Source of the DNA: Arenicellaceae bacterium
GTDB lineage: Bacteria; Pseudomonadota; Gammaproteobacteria; Arenicellales; Arenicellaceae
NCBI GenBank assembly: GCA_029246505.1
Contig: JAQWNC010000023.1
Location: 1-57,823, forward strand
Reading direction: 5' to 3'
Length of the DNA stretch: 57,823 nt
In this document: piece after piece, positions 1-9,097 of the stretch
Layout: each line of letters begins with the position of its first letter
Numbering within the stretch: position 1 is the stretch's first letter
Position numbers and translations under genes: made by a program
The notes under the pieces: generated by a model
Told to the model about the DNA's origin: nothing
The model's input: only the letters and a program-made list of their open reading frames with translations
Database searches by the model: none

Positions 1-1
1 G

Positions 2-2233
2 GTTGACCTCGCGAACAAACACTTTGATGCCCCTCGAACCGAGGTTGCGCCAATTATTGACGGCATAGTTGGTGGCGACCCCGGGCTTGGCGCACATCAG
101 ATCGCGAATAAGCACTTTGATGCCCCTCGAACCGAGGTTGCGCCAATTATTGACGGCATAGTTGATGGCGACCCCGCCTGGCTTGGCGCACATCAGATTG
201 ATGACTTTTATCAAGTTCAGCCAAATGAGTACCTGCCTGCTTCTGAGAAAACCGAGGTTTTGGTCACCTACGACTCAAACAATTTATATGTCGCTGCTCG
301 ACTCTATTATCGAAATAAAGAAGATCTTATCGCCAATATATTACGACAGGGCGAAGGAACTGGTTCTGATGACAGGCTAGGTTTGATTCTAGACCCGTTT
401 GGTGACGGTCGTCGCGGATACATCTTTATTTTGAACAGAAACTCGGTCCGATCCGACTCTCTATTTGTTGGTACCAGTAATACCCAATCAAATTGGGAGG
501 GTATTTGGCAAGGCCAGGCAACCGATACTGAATACGGCTGGTCTGTAGAGATGCAAATACCGTTTAAAACGCTGTCTTTCGATCCTAATGCAACAACCTG
601 GGGAATTAATTTTCGACGCGATCACGAGCTAACCTCGGAACGTATGGGATGGTACTCGCAAAACCAGGCAATGAATCCGGGCACATCTGGAACTATGACG
701 GCTTTGCGCGACATTAATCAAGGTTTAGGCCTCGACGTTGAACCCTCGATTAGCTTGAATAAACATAAAGATAATGTGACGAGCGAATCTGCCAGCACCT
801 TTCAACCATCAATGGATGTGTTCTATAAAATAACGCCAGAGCTAAACGCTGCACTAACGATCAACACAGACTTTTCAGCCACTGAAGTAGACGACCGACA
901 GGTCAACCTCACTCAATTCAGTCTATTCTTTCCAGAAAAACGTGAGTTTTTCCTAAGGGATTTCGATATTTTCGACTTTGGTAATATTGGGGCAAATGAA
1001 AAGAGCACATCGTTTAGTGGCGCTGAAAGACAGAACGGCCGCCCATTTTTCTCACGAAAAATCGGCCTGGCGCGAAGCGGTGAAGCAATAGGTCTCGACG
1101 CTGGTGTTAAGATTAGTGGAGGTGTGGCAGGTTTGAATGTTGGTGGTCTGGTAATTCGTCAGGAAAAGTTCGCTACGCTTGATGCCACTGATATGTTTGT
1201 CGGCCGGCTCACAAAAGATGTTTTTCAGGAATCTAGCATTGGCGTGATCTATACCTATGGAGACCCGCGTTCAAACACGAACAACAGTTTGGTAGGGGCC
1301 GATTTTCGATACCGAAATACTCGTCTTGGACGTAGCCGTGCTTTTACTGCAGACGCCTGGTATCAGCAAACTTCAGGGGATTTAGAACTCGATGACGAAT
1401 ATGCTCTAGGAGTGAAGCTCGCGGTTCCCAGTACTCTCGGTTTCGGTGGTCATATACAATATCAGGAGGTTGCCGAAAACTTCAATCCGGCGCTTGGCTT
1501 TGTTACTCGCAAAGGAGTAAATCTAAAACGTGCCAAGGTATTTCACAGTACACGTTCAGTGGACGGCGTGATTCAACAATATAACCCTAGCGCAGAATAC
1601 ATCAGCTGGGAATATTTGGATAATGGTCAGGTACAGACGCGGATTTCCAAACTTCAACTGCTAGACGCAACTAACCAAAGTGGCGATCGAATATGGGGAT
1701 ATTGGTCACGCCGAAAAGCCAGCGTAAGAGGCATCGACGATCAACCCTTGCGTAATATTGCCATAACAGTGCCAACGGGAAACTACCAATGGACCGCCTG
1801 GGCTCTTGGAATAAGCACCAGTAGTCACCGAAGAATTTTTACTAGTACACGTGCCTTTTTTGGTGGCTATTACGGTGGAACTATTTTGAATGCACGGTCT
1901 GACGTTACATGGCGCCCTTCGCAAAAGTTCAGCTTCTCTTTGGGTGTACAACATTCGGATGTTGATCTACCTCAAGGCAGATTCATAACTCGGCTAAACG
2001 ACTTTACAGCCACATGGGTATTCTCGTCAAAACTGTCATGGTCTAATCTTTTCCAATACGACAATATTAGCGAAAATCTCGGTTTTAATAGCCGACTACA
2101 TTGGATTCCTAAGGCCGGACAGGACGTTTTTTTGGTATTTAATCAGGGTTGGCAATACCAGGATTTAGATAACTCCTTCACCACTACCGAAAGCGACCTA
2201 ACATTTAAAGCATCGTACTCCTTTAGATTTTAG
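2..2233 (+). CDS. CBM9-like / DUF5916 outer-membrane beta-barrel protein (5' end missing)
   Basis: The frame is open from base 2, so the gene starts before the window; 743 residues are visible. The first ~200 residues resemble the carbohydrate-binding family 9-like domain (PIIDG, then D-G-D-P-A-W-L, then VTYDSNNLYVAARLYYRN). The rest looks like the DUF5916 barrel: repeated short amphipathic strands, a FFPEKREFFL segment and a terminal phenylalanine (SYSFRF), the usual outer-membrane insertion signal. Family members are thought to sit in the outer membrane; their substrate is unknown, and the CBM9 name does not prove sugar binding. The start of the CBM9-like part is duplicated in frame (separate entry). 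Internal TTG or ATG codons downstream are not the true start. The family call is good; the function is unknown. Confidence 0.8.
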   Translation, partial: VDLANKHFDAPRTEVAPIIDGIVGGDPGLGAHQIANKHFDAPRTEVAPIIDGIVDGDPAWLGAHQIDDFYQVQPNEYLPASEKTEVLVTYDSNNLYVAARLYYRNKEDLIANILRQGEGTGSDDRLGLILDPFGDGRRGYIFILNRNSVRSDSLFVGTSNTQSNWEGIWQGQATDTEYGWSVEMQIPFKTLSFDPNATTWGINFRRDHELTSERMGWYSQNQAMNPGTSGTMTALRDINQGLGLDVEPSISLNKHKDNVTSESASTFQPSMDVFYKITPELNAALTINTDFSATEVDDRQVNLTQFSLFFPEKREFFLRDFDIFDFGNIGANEKSTSFSGAERQNGRPFFSRKIGLARSGEAIGLDAGVKISGGVAGLNVGGLVIRQEKFATLDATDMFVGRLTKDVFQESSIGVIYTYGDPRSNTNNSLVGADFRYRNTRLGRSRAFTADAWYQQTSGDLELDDEYALGVKLAVPSTLGFGGHIQYQEVAENFNPALGFVTRKGVNLKRAKVFHSTRSVDGVIQQYNPSAEYISWEYLDNGQVQTRISKLQLLDATNQSGDRIWGYWSRRKASVRGIDDQPLRNIAITVPTGNYQWTAWALGISTSSHRRIFTSTRAFFGGYYGGTILNARSDVTWRPSQKFSFSLGVQHSDVDLPQGRFITRLNDFTATWVFSSKLSWSNLFQYDNISENLGFNSRLHWIPKAGQDVFLVFNQGWQYQDLDNSFTTTESDLTFKASYSFRF
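10..198 (+). repeat. Imperfect tandem direct repeat, 93 bp + 96 bp, in frame
   Basis: Copy 1 is 10-102 and copy 2 is 103-198. They are nearly identical. Differences are a few substitutions (for example AACAAACAC versus AATAAGCAC, and GGT versus GAT) and a net 3-base loss in copy 1, which reads D-P-G-L-G where copy 2 reads D-P-A-W-L-G. Both copies are read in the same frame of the barrel gene and encode the CBM9-like entry strand N-K-H-F-D-A-P-R-T-E-V-A-P-I-I-D-G. Copy 2 runs on into the rest of the domain, so copy 1 looks like the extra one. Confidence 0.93.
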
Positions 2234-2239
2234 GTAACT

Positions 2240-2626
2240 CTAATTTAAATCTAGCGCATACGCCTTTAAAGCTTCTAACGGCACAATATCCAGCGCTCTC
2301 TCATGGGTCGCGGTCAAACGCACGCTCGGCGCCATATTTTGATCAAAGGCCTGGAGCCAACGGACAGCGCAAAGACACCACTGATCACCAGGATTCAAGC
2401 CCGGGAAATTGAATTGTGGCATCGGTGTAGATAAGTCATTACCAGTGGCTTTTGAGAACTGCAAAAATTCTTCGGTTAATCGCACACAGATTGTATGCGA
2501 ACCGACATCTTGCGCATTGGTATTACAACATCCATCCCGAAAAAACCCTGTTACGGGGTCGAAACTACAATCCTGTAATTCTCCCCCTAAAACGTTTAGA
2601 GCCTTTGATTCGACCTTTTTTAACAT
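2240..2626 (-). CDS. DUF2237 family protein
   Basis: 128 residues, the usual length for this small family, which has no established function. Recognisable features: LNVLGGELQDCSFDPVTGFF, the cysteine pair in RDGCCNT, QDVGSHTICVRLTEEFL, NDLSTPMPQFNFPGL, the second cysteine pair in WCLCAVRWLQA and the C-terminal ATHERALDIVPLE. The four conserved cysteines could bind a metal or form disulfides, but this is inference. The stop lies 7 bases from the stop of the convergent barrel gene. The upstream CoA-binding gene ends 3 bases before this ATG, so the two are probably co-transcribed. Confidence 0.85.
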   Translation of the reverse strand: MLKKVESKALNVLGGELQDCSFDPVTGFFRDGCCNTNAQDVGSHTICVRLTEEFLQFSKATGNDLSTPMPQFNFPGLNPGDQWCLCAVRWLQAFDQNMAPSVRLTATHERALDIVPLEALKAYALDLN

Positions 2627-2629
2627 ATG

Positions 2630-2989
2630 CTAATACTGTTTTGTGTTTAGTAGCACGAGTGTACATGCATGATCGACTAAAATTCCTACTTCCCGCAATG
2701 CCGCCTCCAATACTGGATTCTCAGAACCGGGATTGAATATAACGCGACGAGATTTTAACTCTAGTAAATCGTCAATCATCGAAGATGATCTACTGGCAGA
2801 GATATACATTGTCACGGTATCCACTATACCAGTAACATTGTTAAGCTCAGGGACGCAAAGCATACCTTCAATCTCGGTTATTCCAGGTCGCACCCCCACA
2901 ACTTCATGGTCATTTGCAACGAGCATTTGTTGAGCCTTGTTTGAATAGCGTTCTGGCTTGGGGCTGGCCCCGACAATAACTGTCCTCAT
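2630..2989 (-). CDS. CoA-binding domain protein (YccU-like)
   Basis: 119 residues forming a single Rossmann-like CoA-binding domain of the YccU/succinyl-CoA-ligase type. The N-terminal glycine motif is VIVGASPKPERYSNKA. The core strands are VVGVRPG and DTVTMYISA, and the late motif RRVIFNPGSENP matches the family's conserved PG-x-x-N/E region. Such proteins are cytoplasmic and presumed to bind CoA or a CoA-like nucleotide; no reaction is established. It lies upstream of the DUF2237 gene with a 3-base gap. The M2 peptidase gene ends 32 bases upstream on the same strand. Confidence 0.8.
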   Translation of the reverse strand: MRTVIVGASPKPERYSNKAQQMLVANDHEVVGVRPGITEIEGMLCVPELNNVTGIVDTVTMYISASRSSSMIDDLLELKSRRVIFNPGSENPVLEAALREVGILVDHACTLVLLNTKQY

Positions 2990-3021
2990 ATCTGTTAAAA
3001 GCTCCTTAAAAATTTAATTGC

Positions 3022-4818
3022 TTACCATCCACAAGCTTTACCCTCATTTTGTTCTTCCAACCACGCAGTCAGCGGTGAAAAGTACTCGACTAAGGCGTAC
3101 GCATCCATTTCACGCTGGCCAGTAAGTGCCTGCATAGCATCTGGCCATGGCTTGCTAGCACCAAGCGCGAGCATGTCGGCGAGCTGCACACCAGCATCAG
3201 TATTCCCATAAATAGAACACTCATGCAGCGCACCTTCGTGACTGGCCGTTTCGCACAATGATTTAAAAAATTGAAACTGCATAATAAACGACAGAAAGTA
3301 TCGTGTGTATGGCGTATTGCCGGGAATATGAAATTTGGCCCCTGGATCAAAGGCTTTTTCAGATCGCTCAACCGGCGCAGCTATACCTTGATACTCAGTC
3401 CTCAACGACCACCAAAGGTCATTATATTCTTCTTCAGTTACTTCACCCGAGAATACACGCCAGCGCCATTCGTCAATTAATTTTCCAAAAGGTAGAAAGG
3501 CAATTTTATCCAGAGCCATTTTCATCAACTGGTTAATGGTTGCTTCTTCACTAACTTCTACGCTTTCAATCAGGCCTTTATCTTTTAAGTATCCTGGCGT
3601 CATTGATAAGGTCAACGTGTCTCCAACGGCCTCATGGAAACCATCGTGCGCGCCACCTTTAAAGAGTAATGGTTGATCCTTGTACATCAAATAATAATAT
3701 ATATGCCCTAACTCATGATGAAGCGTTGAAAACTCCTCTTCGGTAGGCTCTACACATTGTTTAATTCGCACATCATTTCCATTATCCATGTCCCAAGCGC
3801 TCGCGTGGCAGACCACATCTCGATCTTCTGGCTTGGTTAGCATTGAGTTGCTCCAAAATGACTCCGGTAGCTCAGGCAAGCCAAGTGAGGTAAAGAACTC
3901 CTCCGCAACTTCGGTCATCTCTACCGCACTCCACCCCATAGATTCAATACTTGAGGTAACATCAAGCGCCAAAACTCCGGGGTATGGCTCAACTAGGTCA
4001 TAAATATTGGACCACTGTTGTGCCCACATATTGCCTAGGAGATGCGCAGGTATTGGCTCGCCATCAATCACCTTGTCGGCACCATAAGTATCTTGCAATC
4101 GATCGTGAACATAACATTGAAGCTGCTCATACATTGGTTCAACTTGAGACCACAACCGTTCTAGCTCTATCTCAAAATCTTGTACATTCATGTCGTAACC
4201 AGATTTCCACATCACGCCCAAATCTGCGTGCCCCATCTCAACCGCGCCCGCGTTGGCGATTTCCACCATCCTTGTGTACATTGGCCGCATGGGCTCTGCG
4301 ACCGTTCTCCAGCCCTCCCAAGCCTCTAATAGGACATCGTAGTCTCTGGAGCTATCAATCACATCTTCCAGCGCGCCAAGGTCTCTACAGTTCTGATATG
4401 CATCACAAAATTCGCCCGCACCATACATTCCCTCAAGCTCCGTGCTTATAGTTGATAATTCCGCACGCAGGGCCTGATCAGATGGCGCTGGTAGTGAAGT
4501 GCTCAACTTTAGAAGGTCTAAAGCACGCCTTGTTTCAACCGACATTTCTACGTCGTTATATTGCTTGGATTGCTCGACAGCCTTACTGAGGAACGCTAGC
4601 CACCGTTCGTTCGCCTTTGCAGCAATAAGCCCCGTATCTAGAGTAATGTAGGTGTTTCGTACCCAAGCCGCTGTTTCACTTTCACGGGCTACTAGCTGCA
4701 TTTCTTCCTGCACACGCTGCACAAATTCCGCAGCGGATTCAGCTGCAGACTCTTTATCTGAAGAGCACGCGTTAAGTAAGAGGGTGAATATAACGATAAA
4801 TACGATTTTAGCGCGCAT
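3022..4818 (-). CDS. Peptidase family M2 (ACE-like dipeptidyl carboxypeptidase), lipoprotein
   Basis: 598 residues, the normal size of a single-domain bacterial M2 peptidase. The N-terminus is a lipoprotein signal peptide: MRAK, a hydrophobic stretch and the lipobox LLNAC with Cys at residue 18, so it is likely membrane-anchored in the periplasm. Zinc site: HHELGH at about residues 366-371, followed by GFHEAVGD, whose Glu is the third metal ligand in ACE. The family removes C-terminal dipeptides from peptides; the role here is probably nutrient peptide degradation. The N-terminal acidic, glutamine-rich stretch after the lipobox is probably a linker or helix. It stands alone, with about 440 bases upstream that contain a dead csp gene. 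Confidence 0.9.
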   Translation of the reverse strand: MRAKIVFIVIFTLLLNACSSDKESAAESAAEFVQRVQEEMQLVARESETAAWVRNTYITLDTGLIAAKANERWLAFLSKAVEQSKQYNDVEMSVETRRALDLLKLSTSLPAPSDQALRAELSTISTELEGMYGAGEFCDAYQNCRDLGALEDVIDSSRDYDVLLEAWEGWRTVAEPMRPMYTRMVEIANAGAVEMGHADLGVMWKSGYDMNVQDFEIELERLWSQVEPMYEQLQCYVHDRLQDTYGADKVIDGEPIPAHLLGNMWAQQWSNIYDLVEPYPGVLALDVTSSIESMGWSAVEMTEVAEEFFTSLGLPELPESFWSNSMLTKPEDRDVVCHASAWDMDNGNDVRIKQCVEPTEEEFSTLHHELGHIYYYLMYKDQPLLFKGGAHDGFHEAVGDTLTLSMTPGYLKDKGLIESVEVSEEATINQLMKMALDKIAFLPFGKLIDEWRWRVFSGEVTEEEYNDLWWSLRTEYQGIAAPVERSEKAFDPGAKFHIPGNTPYTRYFLSFIMQFQFFKSLCETASHEGALHECSIYGNTDAGVQLADMLALGASKPWPDAMQALTGQREMDAYALVEYFSPLTAWLEEQNEGKACGW

Positions 4819-4984
4819 ACAAATTCCTCAAATATATACTATGGATTTTACAAGGCAGCTCGAATGATAACCTTGGCCGTGCAATAAATCAGTAGGCAAA
4901 ATAGAGTCAGCTATCAACTGAAGGGATGCTAGTAAATCGTAACATTAACTAATGGGTCAAAAGAACCGTGGCCTAACCTAGAGA

Positions 4985-5175
4985 GGCGTTACGTTTTAGG
5001 CTTTTAGGCCTTTACCACCTGGCACCACGTCCATGGTAGCTTTCTGTTCATCTACAAGTGTTTAACGGCCTTCAGAATTAATCGCAGATAAATGTACCTT
5101 TACCGCCTCCTTGCTCAATAAACCAAACCCCTTTTCATCGTTGAGCCATTTAACGGTTCCATCTACTTGTGGCAT
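4985..5175 (-). pseudogene. Cold-shock protein (CspA family) pseudogene
   Basis: Reading minus from the ATG at 5175-5173 gives MPQVDGTVKWLNDEKGFGLL, a clear cold-shock domain start. After SKEAVKVHLSAINSEGR the frame hits TAA (5064-5062), then resumes in the same frame as TLVDEQKATMDVVPGGKGLKA and meets a second TAA (4998-4996) just before N-V-T, the usual CspA C-terminus. Compared with the family, RNP1 (KGFGFI) has become KGFGLL and RNP2 (VFVHFS) has become VKVHLS. A few residues before RNP2 are missing. Two stops plus damaged RNA-binding motifs argue for a dead gene rather than sequencing error. Known Csp proteins are ~70-residue RNA chaperones. Confidence 0.85.
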
Positions 5176-5260
5176 ATGGATCTGTAAAATAAAACACCAA
5201 CCAAGCAATCGTTAGCTCTAATGCTCACTCAACATACTCTATAGCAGCTGGCGCTCCGCA

Positions 5261-6607
5261 CTAAGTCGATTCTTGCTTATACTCGCGGGTCAACCTGAAC
5301 ACTAGCGGCCCAAGTATAATTAAACCAATCAAATTTGGCACGGCCATTAGACCATTGAGGGTATCTGACAGTGTCCAGATAAAGTCAATTTTTACACTAG
5401 AAAACAAAAATACCGCTAATACCCAGAAAACTCTGTATACAATTACTGAACGCTCGCCTAATAAGTATTGCCAGCAACGTTCACCGTAATAGCTCCAACC
5501 GATTATGGTGGTAAAAGCGAACACCGCCAAGGTAATCGTAACCACATAATTTCCGCCGCTAAAACTTGAACCAAATGCCAAAGCCGTAAGTGGAGCACCA
5601 TTTTCGCCCGACATCCAGGTCTCAGAAGTAATAATACACAAGGCAGTAAGCGTGCAAATAACGATTGTATCTATAAACGTCCCCAGCATCGCAATATGGC
5701 CTTGGCGAACCGGGCTATTGGTGCGGGCAGCACCATGTGCAATTGCAGCGCTGCCTAAACCAGACTCATTTGAAAATACGCCCCTGGCAACACCAAACCT
5801 TATTGCAGCAGCAACTGCCGCTCCGGTAAACCCACCCGCTGCCGCAACCGGATTAAACGCACTGCTAATAATCAACTCAAAGGCTGCTGGTACTGCACTG
5901 GCATTAATGGTAATCACGGTGATAGCGCCACCTATGTATAAAACCACCATGGCCGGTACTAACTTGCCAGCCAGGTTTCCAATTCGCGTTACCCCTCCAA
6001 GTACAACAAAACCCACTAACACCGCAACTACTGCACCTGTTAGCATCTTCGGCACCTGAAAGTCATTGTTTAACACATCTGCCATTGAATGGATTTGCGT
6101 TCCATTGCCAATGCCGAATGCCGCGATTGCCCCAAAAATCGCAAAACTTACTGCCAGACCTTTTCCTAATCGAGGATAACGTTCTCCTACCCCATTTTTT
6201 AGGTAATACATTGGTCCACCAACATACTGCCCAGACGCATCAGTTTCGCGGAAATAAACTGCGCACACCGCCTCAGCATACTTGGTAGCCATGCCTACAA
6301 GAGCAATTAGCCACATGTAAAATACCGCCCCCGGCCCGCCTAAGGCTATCGCTGTCGCGACCCCAGCAATATTACCGGTACCGATTGTTGCAGACATTGC
6401 CGTCATAAGCGCTTGAAAAGGTGGAATCTCACCTCTTGCCCCAGCCTCGGAGCTTGCGAGCAATTTAAACCCGTAAGGAATTTTTCGCCAAGGTAAAAAC
6501 CGCAACCCAAAAGATAAATATAGGCCAACTGCGCCCAAAGCTATAAGCATGGGAGGCCCCCAAACCATCCCATTCAATTGATTTAGTAGCGCTTCAATTT
6601 GATCCAT
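5261..6607 (-). CDS. Alanine/glycine:cation symporter family protein (AGCS)
   Basis: 448 residues, typical of sodium:alanine/glycine symporters of the inner membrane. There are about 10-11 hydrophobic helices. Family landmarks: TIGTGNIAGVATAIALGGPG, MWLIALVGMATKYAEAV, YVGGPMYYLKNG, and FSNESGLGSAAIAHGAARTN near residue 280. The ATG at 6607 precedes a short N-terminal segment (MDQIEALLNQLNGMVWGP) usual for the family. It is monocistronic: an approximately 200-base gap upstream and the csp relic downstream. Substrate (alanine, glycine or serine) and ion (sodium or proton) cannot be told from sequence alone. Confidence 0.9.
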   Translation of the reverse strand: MDQIEALLNQLNGMVWGPPMLIALGAVGLYLSFGLRFLPWRKIPYGFKLLASSEAGARGEIPPFQALMTAMSATIGTGNIAGVATAIALGGPGAVFYMWLIALVGMATKYAEAVCAVYFRETDASGQYVGGPMYYLKNGVGERYPRLGKGLAVSFAIFGAIAAFGIGNGTQIHSMADVLNNDFQVPKMLTGAVVAVLVGFVVLGGVTRIGNLAGKLVPAMVVLYIGGAITVITINASAVPAAFELIISSAFNPVAAAGGFTGAAVAAAIRFGVARGVFSNESGLGSAAIAHGAARTNSPVRQGHIAMLGTFIDTIVICTLTALCIITSETWMSGENGAPLTALAFGSSFSGGNYVVTITLAVFAFTTIIGWSYYGERCWQYLLGERSVIVYRVFWVLAVFLFSSVKIDFIWTLSDTLNGLMAVPNLIGLIILGPLVFRLTREYKQEST

Positions 6608-6809
6608 TCTTACCTCTTACTGTTTCGATTAACCAGCTATTGTTTCACAAACATATTATAACTATTTGTAATATATAAGCCGCTTCCAGATTCGATGAAA
6701 TTAACCCAATACTAAAAAATAGCTTATCGCGGAACAGTGTCGCTCAGGGAACTCCTTACCGCGTGCTGAGGTCTAGCTCTTACAACCACGGCCATTTTAC
6801 AAAAGTCTT

Positions 6810-7277
6810 CTAATCTTCCTGATTAAAAGCAATTTTCAACGCTTCCATGTAGGGGTTTGCAATAGTTCGATTTAGCTTTACCAATTCCAACGCGCCTTCC
6901 AGTGACATACCCCGATATTTGTGAAGGTAGCCCACAACCGTACCCGGAGCTCGGCAAATTCCAGCCGTACAATGCACATACACTCGCTTCCCGGCACTCA
7001 ACAACCCATTCAACGCATCAACAGGCACCTTAATACTTCGGGCCATATCATCTGGATCAAAGTCAATTACCGGACACTGTACCCACTCAACCCCTTGCTG
7101 CACACAGGCCTCACGAATCTTGTTGATCGGTAAATGATACGTCTCAAAATCTTTATCTGACTGTAAACATAGTATCGCAGTGACTTTCATACCCCGCGCC
7201 AATCGATCTATATCGATTGGCGATGCGGGGCAAGAGCCTACAAAAATATCTGTTTCTATCCGGTCGTAATTAATCAT
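6810..7277 (-). CDS. Dual-specificity protein phosphatase (laforin/SEX4-like loop)
   Basis: About 155 residues with a cysteine-phosphatase fold. The signature loop HCTAGICRAPG contains the nucleophile Cys103 and the phosphate-binding Arg109; a likely general-acid Asp lies in DFDPDD around residues 72-77. The HCTAGxxRAP form of the CX5R loop is the one seen in plant and animal glucan phosphatases (SEX4, LSF, laforin), unlike most bacterial tyrosine phosphatases. No carbohydrate-binding module is present, so substrate is uncertain. I chose the ATG at 7277 (MINYDRIET); an in-frame TTG at 7298 would overlap the end of hemE. It is 11 bases after hemE, so probably co-transcribed with it. Confidence 0.75.
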   Translation of the reverse strand: MINYDRIETDIFVGSCPASPIDIDRLARGMKVTAILCLQSDKDFETYHLPINKIREACVQQGVEWVQCPVIDFDPDDMARSIKVPVDALNGLLSAGKRVYVHCTAGICRAPGTVVGYLHKYRGMSLEGALELVKLNRTIANPYMEALKIAFNQED

Positions 7278-7288
7278 GGATTTTTTTA

Positions 7289-8350
7289 CTATGCGCAAAA
7301 GTCTCGCACCGCTTCCACCAATGCAGTCATATTCTCAGGTTTCGCATTTGGTTGAATACCATGACCAAGATTAAATACATGCCCGGTGTTTTGACCATCT
7401 TGACTGAAACTGGACAACACTTGTTTGGCTCCCGCCTGCACGGCCTCGGTGGTGGTGCTCATTAATACTGGGTCCATATTACCTTGCAGCGCTACTCGGT
7501 CGCCCACTCGCGCCTTTGCAACGGCCATATCAATGGTCCAATCTAAACCTAAGCCATCGCAACCGGTATCGGCCATTGCCTCCAGCCAACCTCCACCACC
7601 TTTAGTAAATAGCACTATTGGTATTTCTGGGTGTTGCGCCTTAACTTCTGAGACTATTCGAGCCATATACTGAAGCGAAAAATCTTTATATGCTGGCGTA
7701 GATAGAATTCCGCCCCATGTATCAAATACCATTAAGGACTGCGCTCCAGCAGAGACCTGAGCATTTAAATACAGAATTACTGACTTGGTCACTATATCCA
7801 ATAGTTCATGCAACAAAGCGGGCTGCTCAAACATCAAACCCTTAATATGAACAAATTCTTTACTCCCCTTACCCTCAACCATATAGCTGGCAAGCGTCCA
7901 AGGGCTACCACTAAATCCAATTAACGGTACTCGGCCATTTAGAGCGGAACGTACAGTGCGTACAGCATCCATCACATAACCCAAATCTTGTTCCGGATCT
8001 GGAACCCCAAGGCGGTTAATAGACGCAGCATCTCGAAGCGGTCGGGCGAATACAGGGCCCACCCCCTCGTTAAGTGACAACCCCAAGCCCATCGCATCGG
8101 GTATGGTTAAAATATCAGAGAAAAGGATTGCTGCGTCCAGATTAAAGCGATCAATAGGCTGTAAAGTAACCTCACACGCCAATTCAGGTGTTTTACACAG
8201 TGTCAAAAAGTCACCGGCTTGCTTCCGAGTGGCAAGATATTCCGGAAGATACCGGCCGGCCTGGCGCATAACCCATATAGGTGTTCGCTCTACTCGTTCA
8301 CGCCTAAGCGCACGCAGTAGTAGATCATTTTCTAATTTAGTAATTGTCAT
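7289..8350 (-). CDS. hemE: Uroporphyrinogen decarboxylase
   Basis: 353 residues, full length. It decarboxylates the four acetate groups of uroporphyrinogen III to give coproporphyrinogen III in the cytoplasm, feeding HemF elsewhere in this window. Diagnostic: [17 protein letters not shown] near residue 26 (substrate-binding arginines), [12 protein letters not shown] with the catalytic Asp, [16 protein letters not shown], and the C-terminal [12 protein letters not shown] histidine motif. The ATG at 8350 is 9 bases after the pyrF stop. It is part of a minus-strand run aroK-aroB-pyrF-hemE-phosphatase. Confidence 0.97.
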   Translation of the reverse strand: MTITKLENDLLLRALRRERVERTPIWVMRQAGRYLPEYLATRKQAGDFLTLCKTPELACEVTLQPIDRFNLDAAILFSDILTIPDAMGLGLSLNEGVGPVFARPLRDAASINRLGVPDPEQDLGYVMDAVRTVRSALNGRVPLIGFSGSPWTLASYMVEGKGSKEFVHIKGLMFEQPALLHELLDIVTKSVILYLNAQVSAGAQSLMVFDTWGGILSTPAYKDFSLQYMARIVSEVKAQHPEIPIVLFTKGGGGWLEAMADTGCDGLGLDWTIDMAVAKARVGDRVALQGNMDPVLMSTTTEAVQAGAKQVLSSFSQDGQNTGHVFNLGHGIQPNAKPENMTALVEAVRDFCA

Positions 8351-8359
8351 GGGTATCGG

Positions 8360-9061
8360 CTAGCCACAAGCTGAGGCAATTTCCAGCTGAATGTTCTGGG
8401 CGGCCAGTAACGGATCAGGTGCTGCTATAATAGGACGGCCTACAACCAAATAGTCAGCACCGTTTTTCAATGCCTGCGTTGGGGTAACCACGCGCTTTTG
8501 ATCGTCATCGTTCTCTAGGGGTCGGATACCGGGAGATACAACCAAAAATCCTTGACCTAAAGATTGCCGCATAGCCGAGGCTTCCTGGCCACTGGCGACG
8601 ACGCCATCACACCCCAATTCGACTGCGCGGCTTGCGCGCGAAAGAACCAATGTTTCCACATCGCATTCGAATCCTAAATCATCCAGATCACCCCGATCCA
8701 AACTGGTTAATACAGTAACTGCCAGAATGCGCACATCCCCTTTATTTTCTGCAGCGGCACGCATAATTCCATCGTTTCCATGCACGGTAGCAAAAGTAAT
8801 TCCTCTACCCGCCAGCTGTTTTACGGCCTTTCCAACGGTAGCGGGGATGTCGAAAAACTTAAGGTCTACAAAGACTTTCTTTTTTTGCGCTACAAGCCAA
8901 TCAAGCAAGTCGAAATACTTTCCTGTCATGCACAACTGCAGACCTATCTTATAAAAGGTTACGCTATCTCCAAGTTGCGTTACCAACGACTTTGCCTGCT
9001 GTATATCTTCGAAATCAAGCGCAACAATCAACCGGTCACGCGACTCGATGCCATTATTCAT
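8360..9061 (-). CDS. pyrF: Orotidine 5'-phosphate decarboxylase
   Basis: 233 residues, full length. It converts OMP to UMP, the last step of de novo pyrimidine synthesis. Motifs: LIVALDFEDIQQA at the N-terminus, the catalytic K-D array in VFVDLKFFDIPATV, TVHGNDG, SPGIRPL and the phosphate-binding DYLVVGRPI. The ATG at 9061 lies 36 bases after the aroB stop, so it is probably in the same transcript. The TAG is 9 bases before the hemE ATG. Confidence 0.97.
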   Translation of the reverse strand: MNNGIESRDRLIVALDFEDIQQAKSLVTQLGDSVTFYKIGLQLCMTGKYFDLLDWLVAQKKKVFVDLKFFDIPATVGKAVKQLAGRGITFATVHGNDGIMRAAAENKGDVRILAVTVLTSLDRGDLDDLGFECDVETLVLSRASRAVELGCDGVVASGQEASAMRQSLGQGFLVVSPGIRPLENDDDQKRVVTPTQALKNGADYLVVGRPIIAAPDPLLAAQNIQLEIASACG

Positions 9062-9097
9062 TATCAGCTTCCACTATTACATATCATTGAATCAAAA

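Noticed and set aside
3984-4451. 155-codon open frame on the plus strand
   Set aside because: It lies wholly antisense to the clear M2 peptidase gene and shows no family motif or ribosome binding site.
5652-6059. 135-codon open frame on the plus strand
   Set aside because: Antisense to the AGCS symporter; alanine/proline-rich composition is the mirror of its membrane helices.
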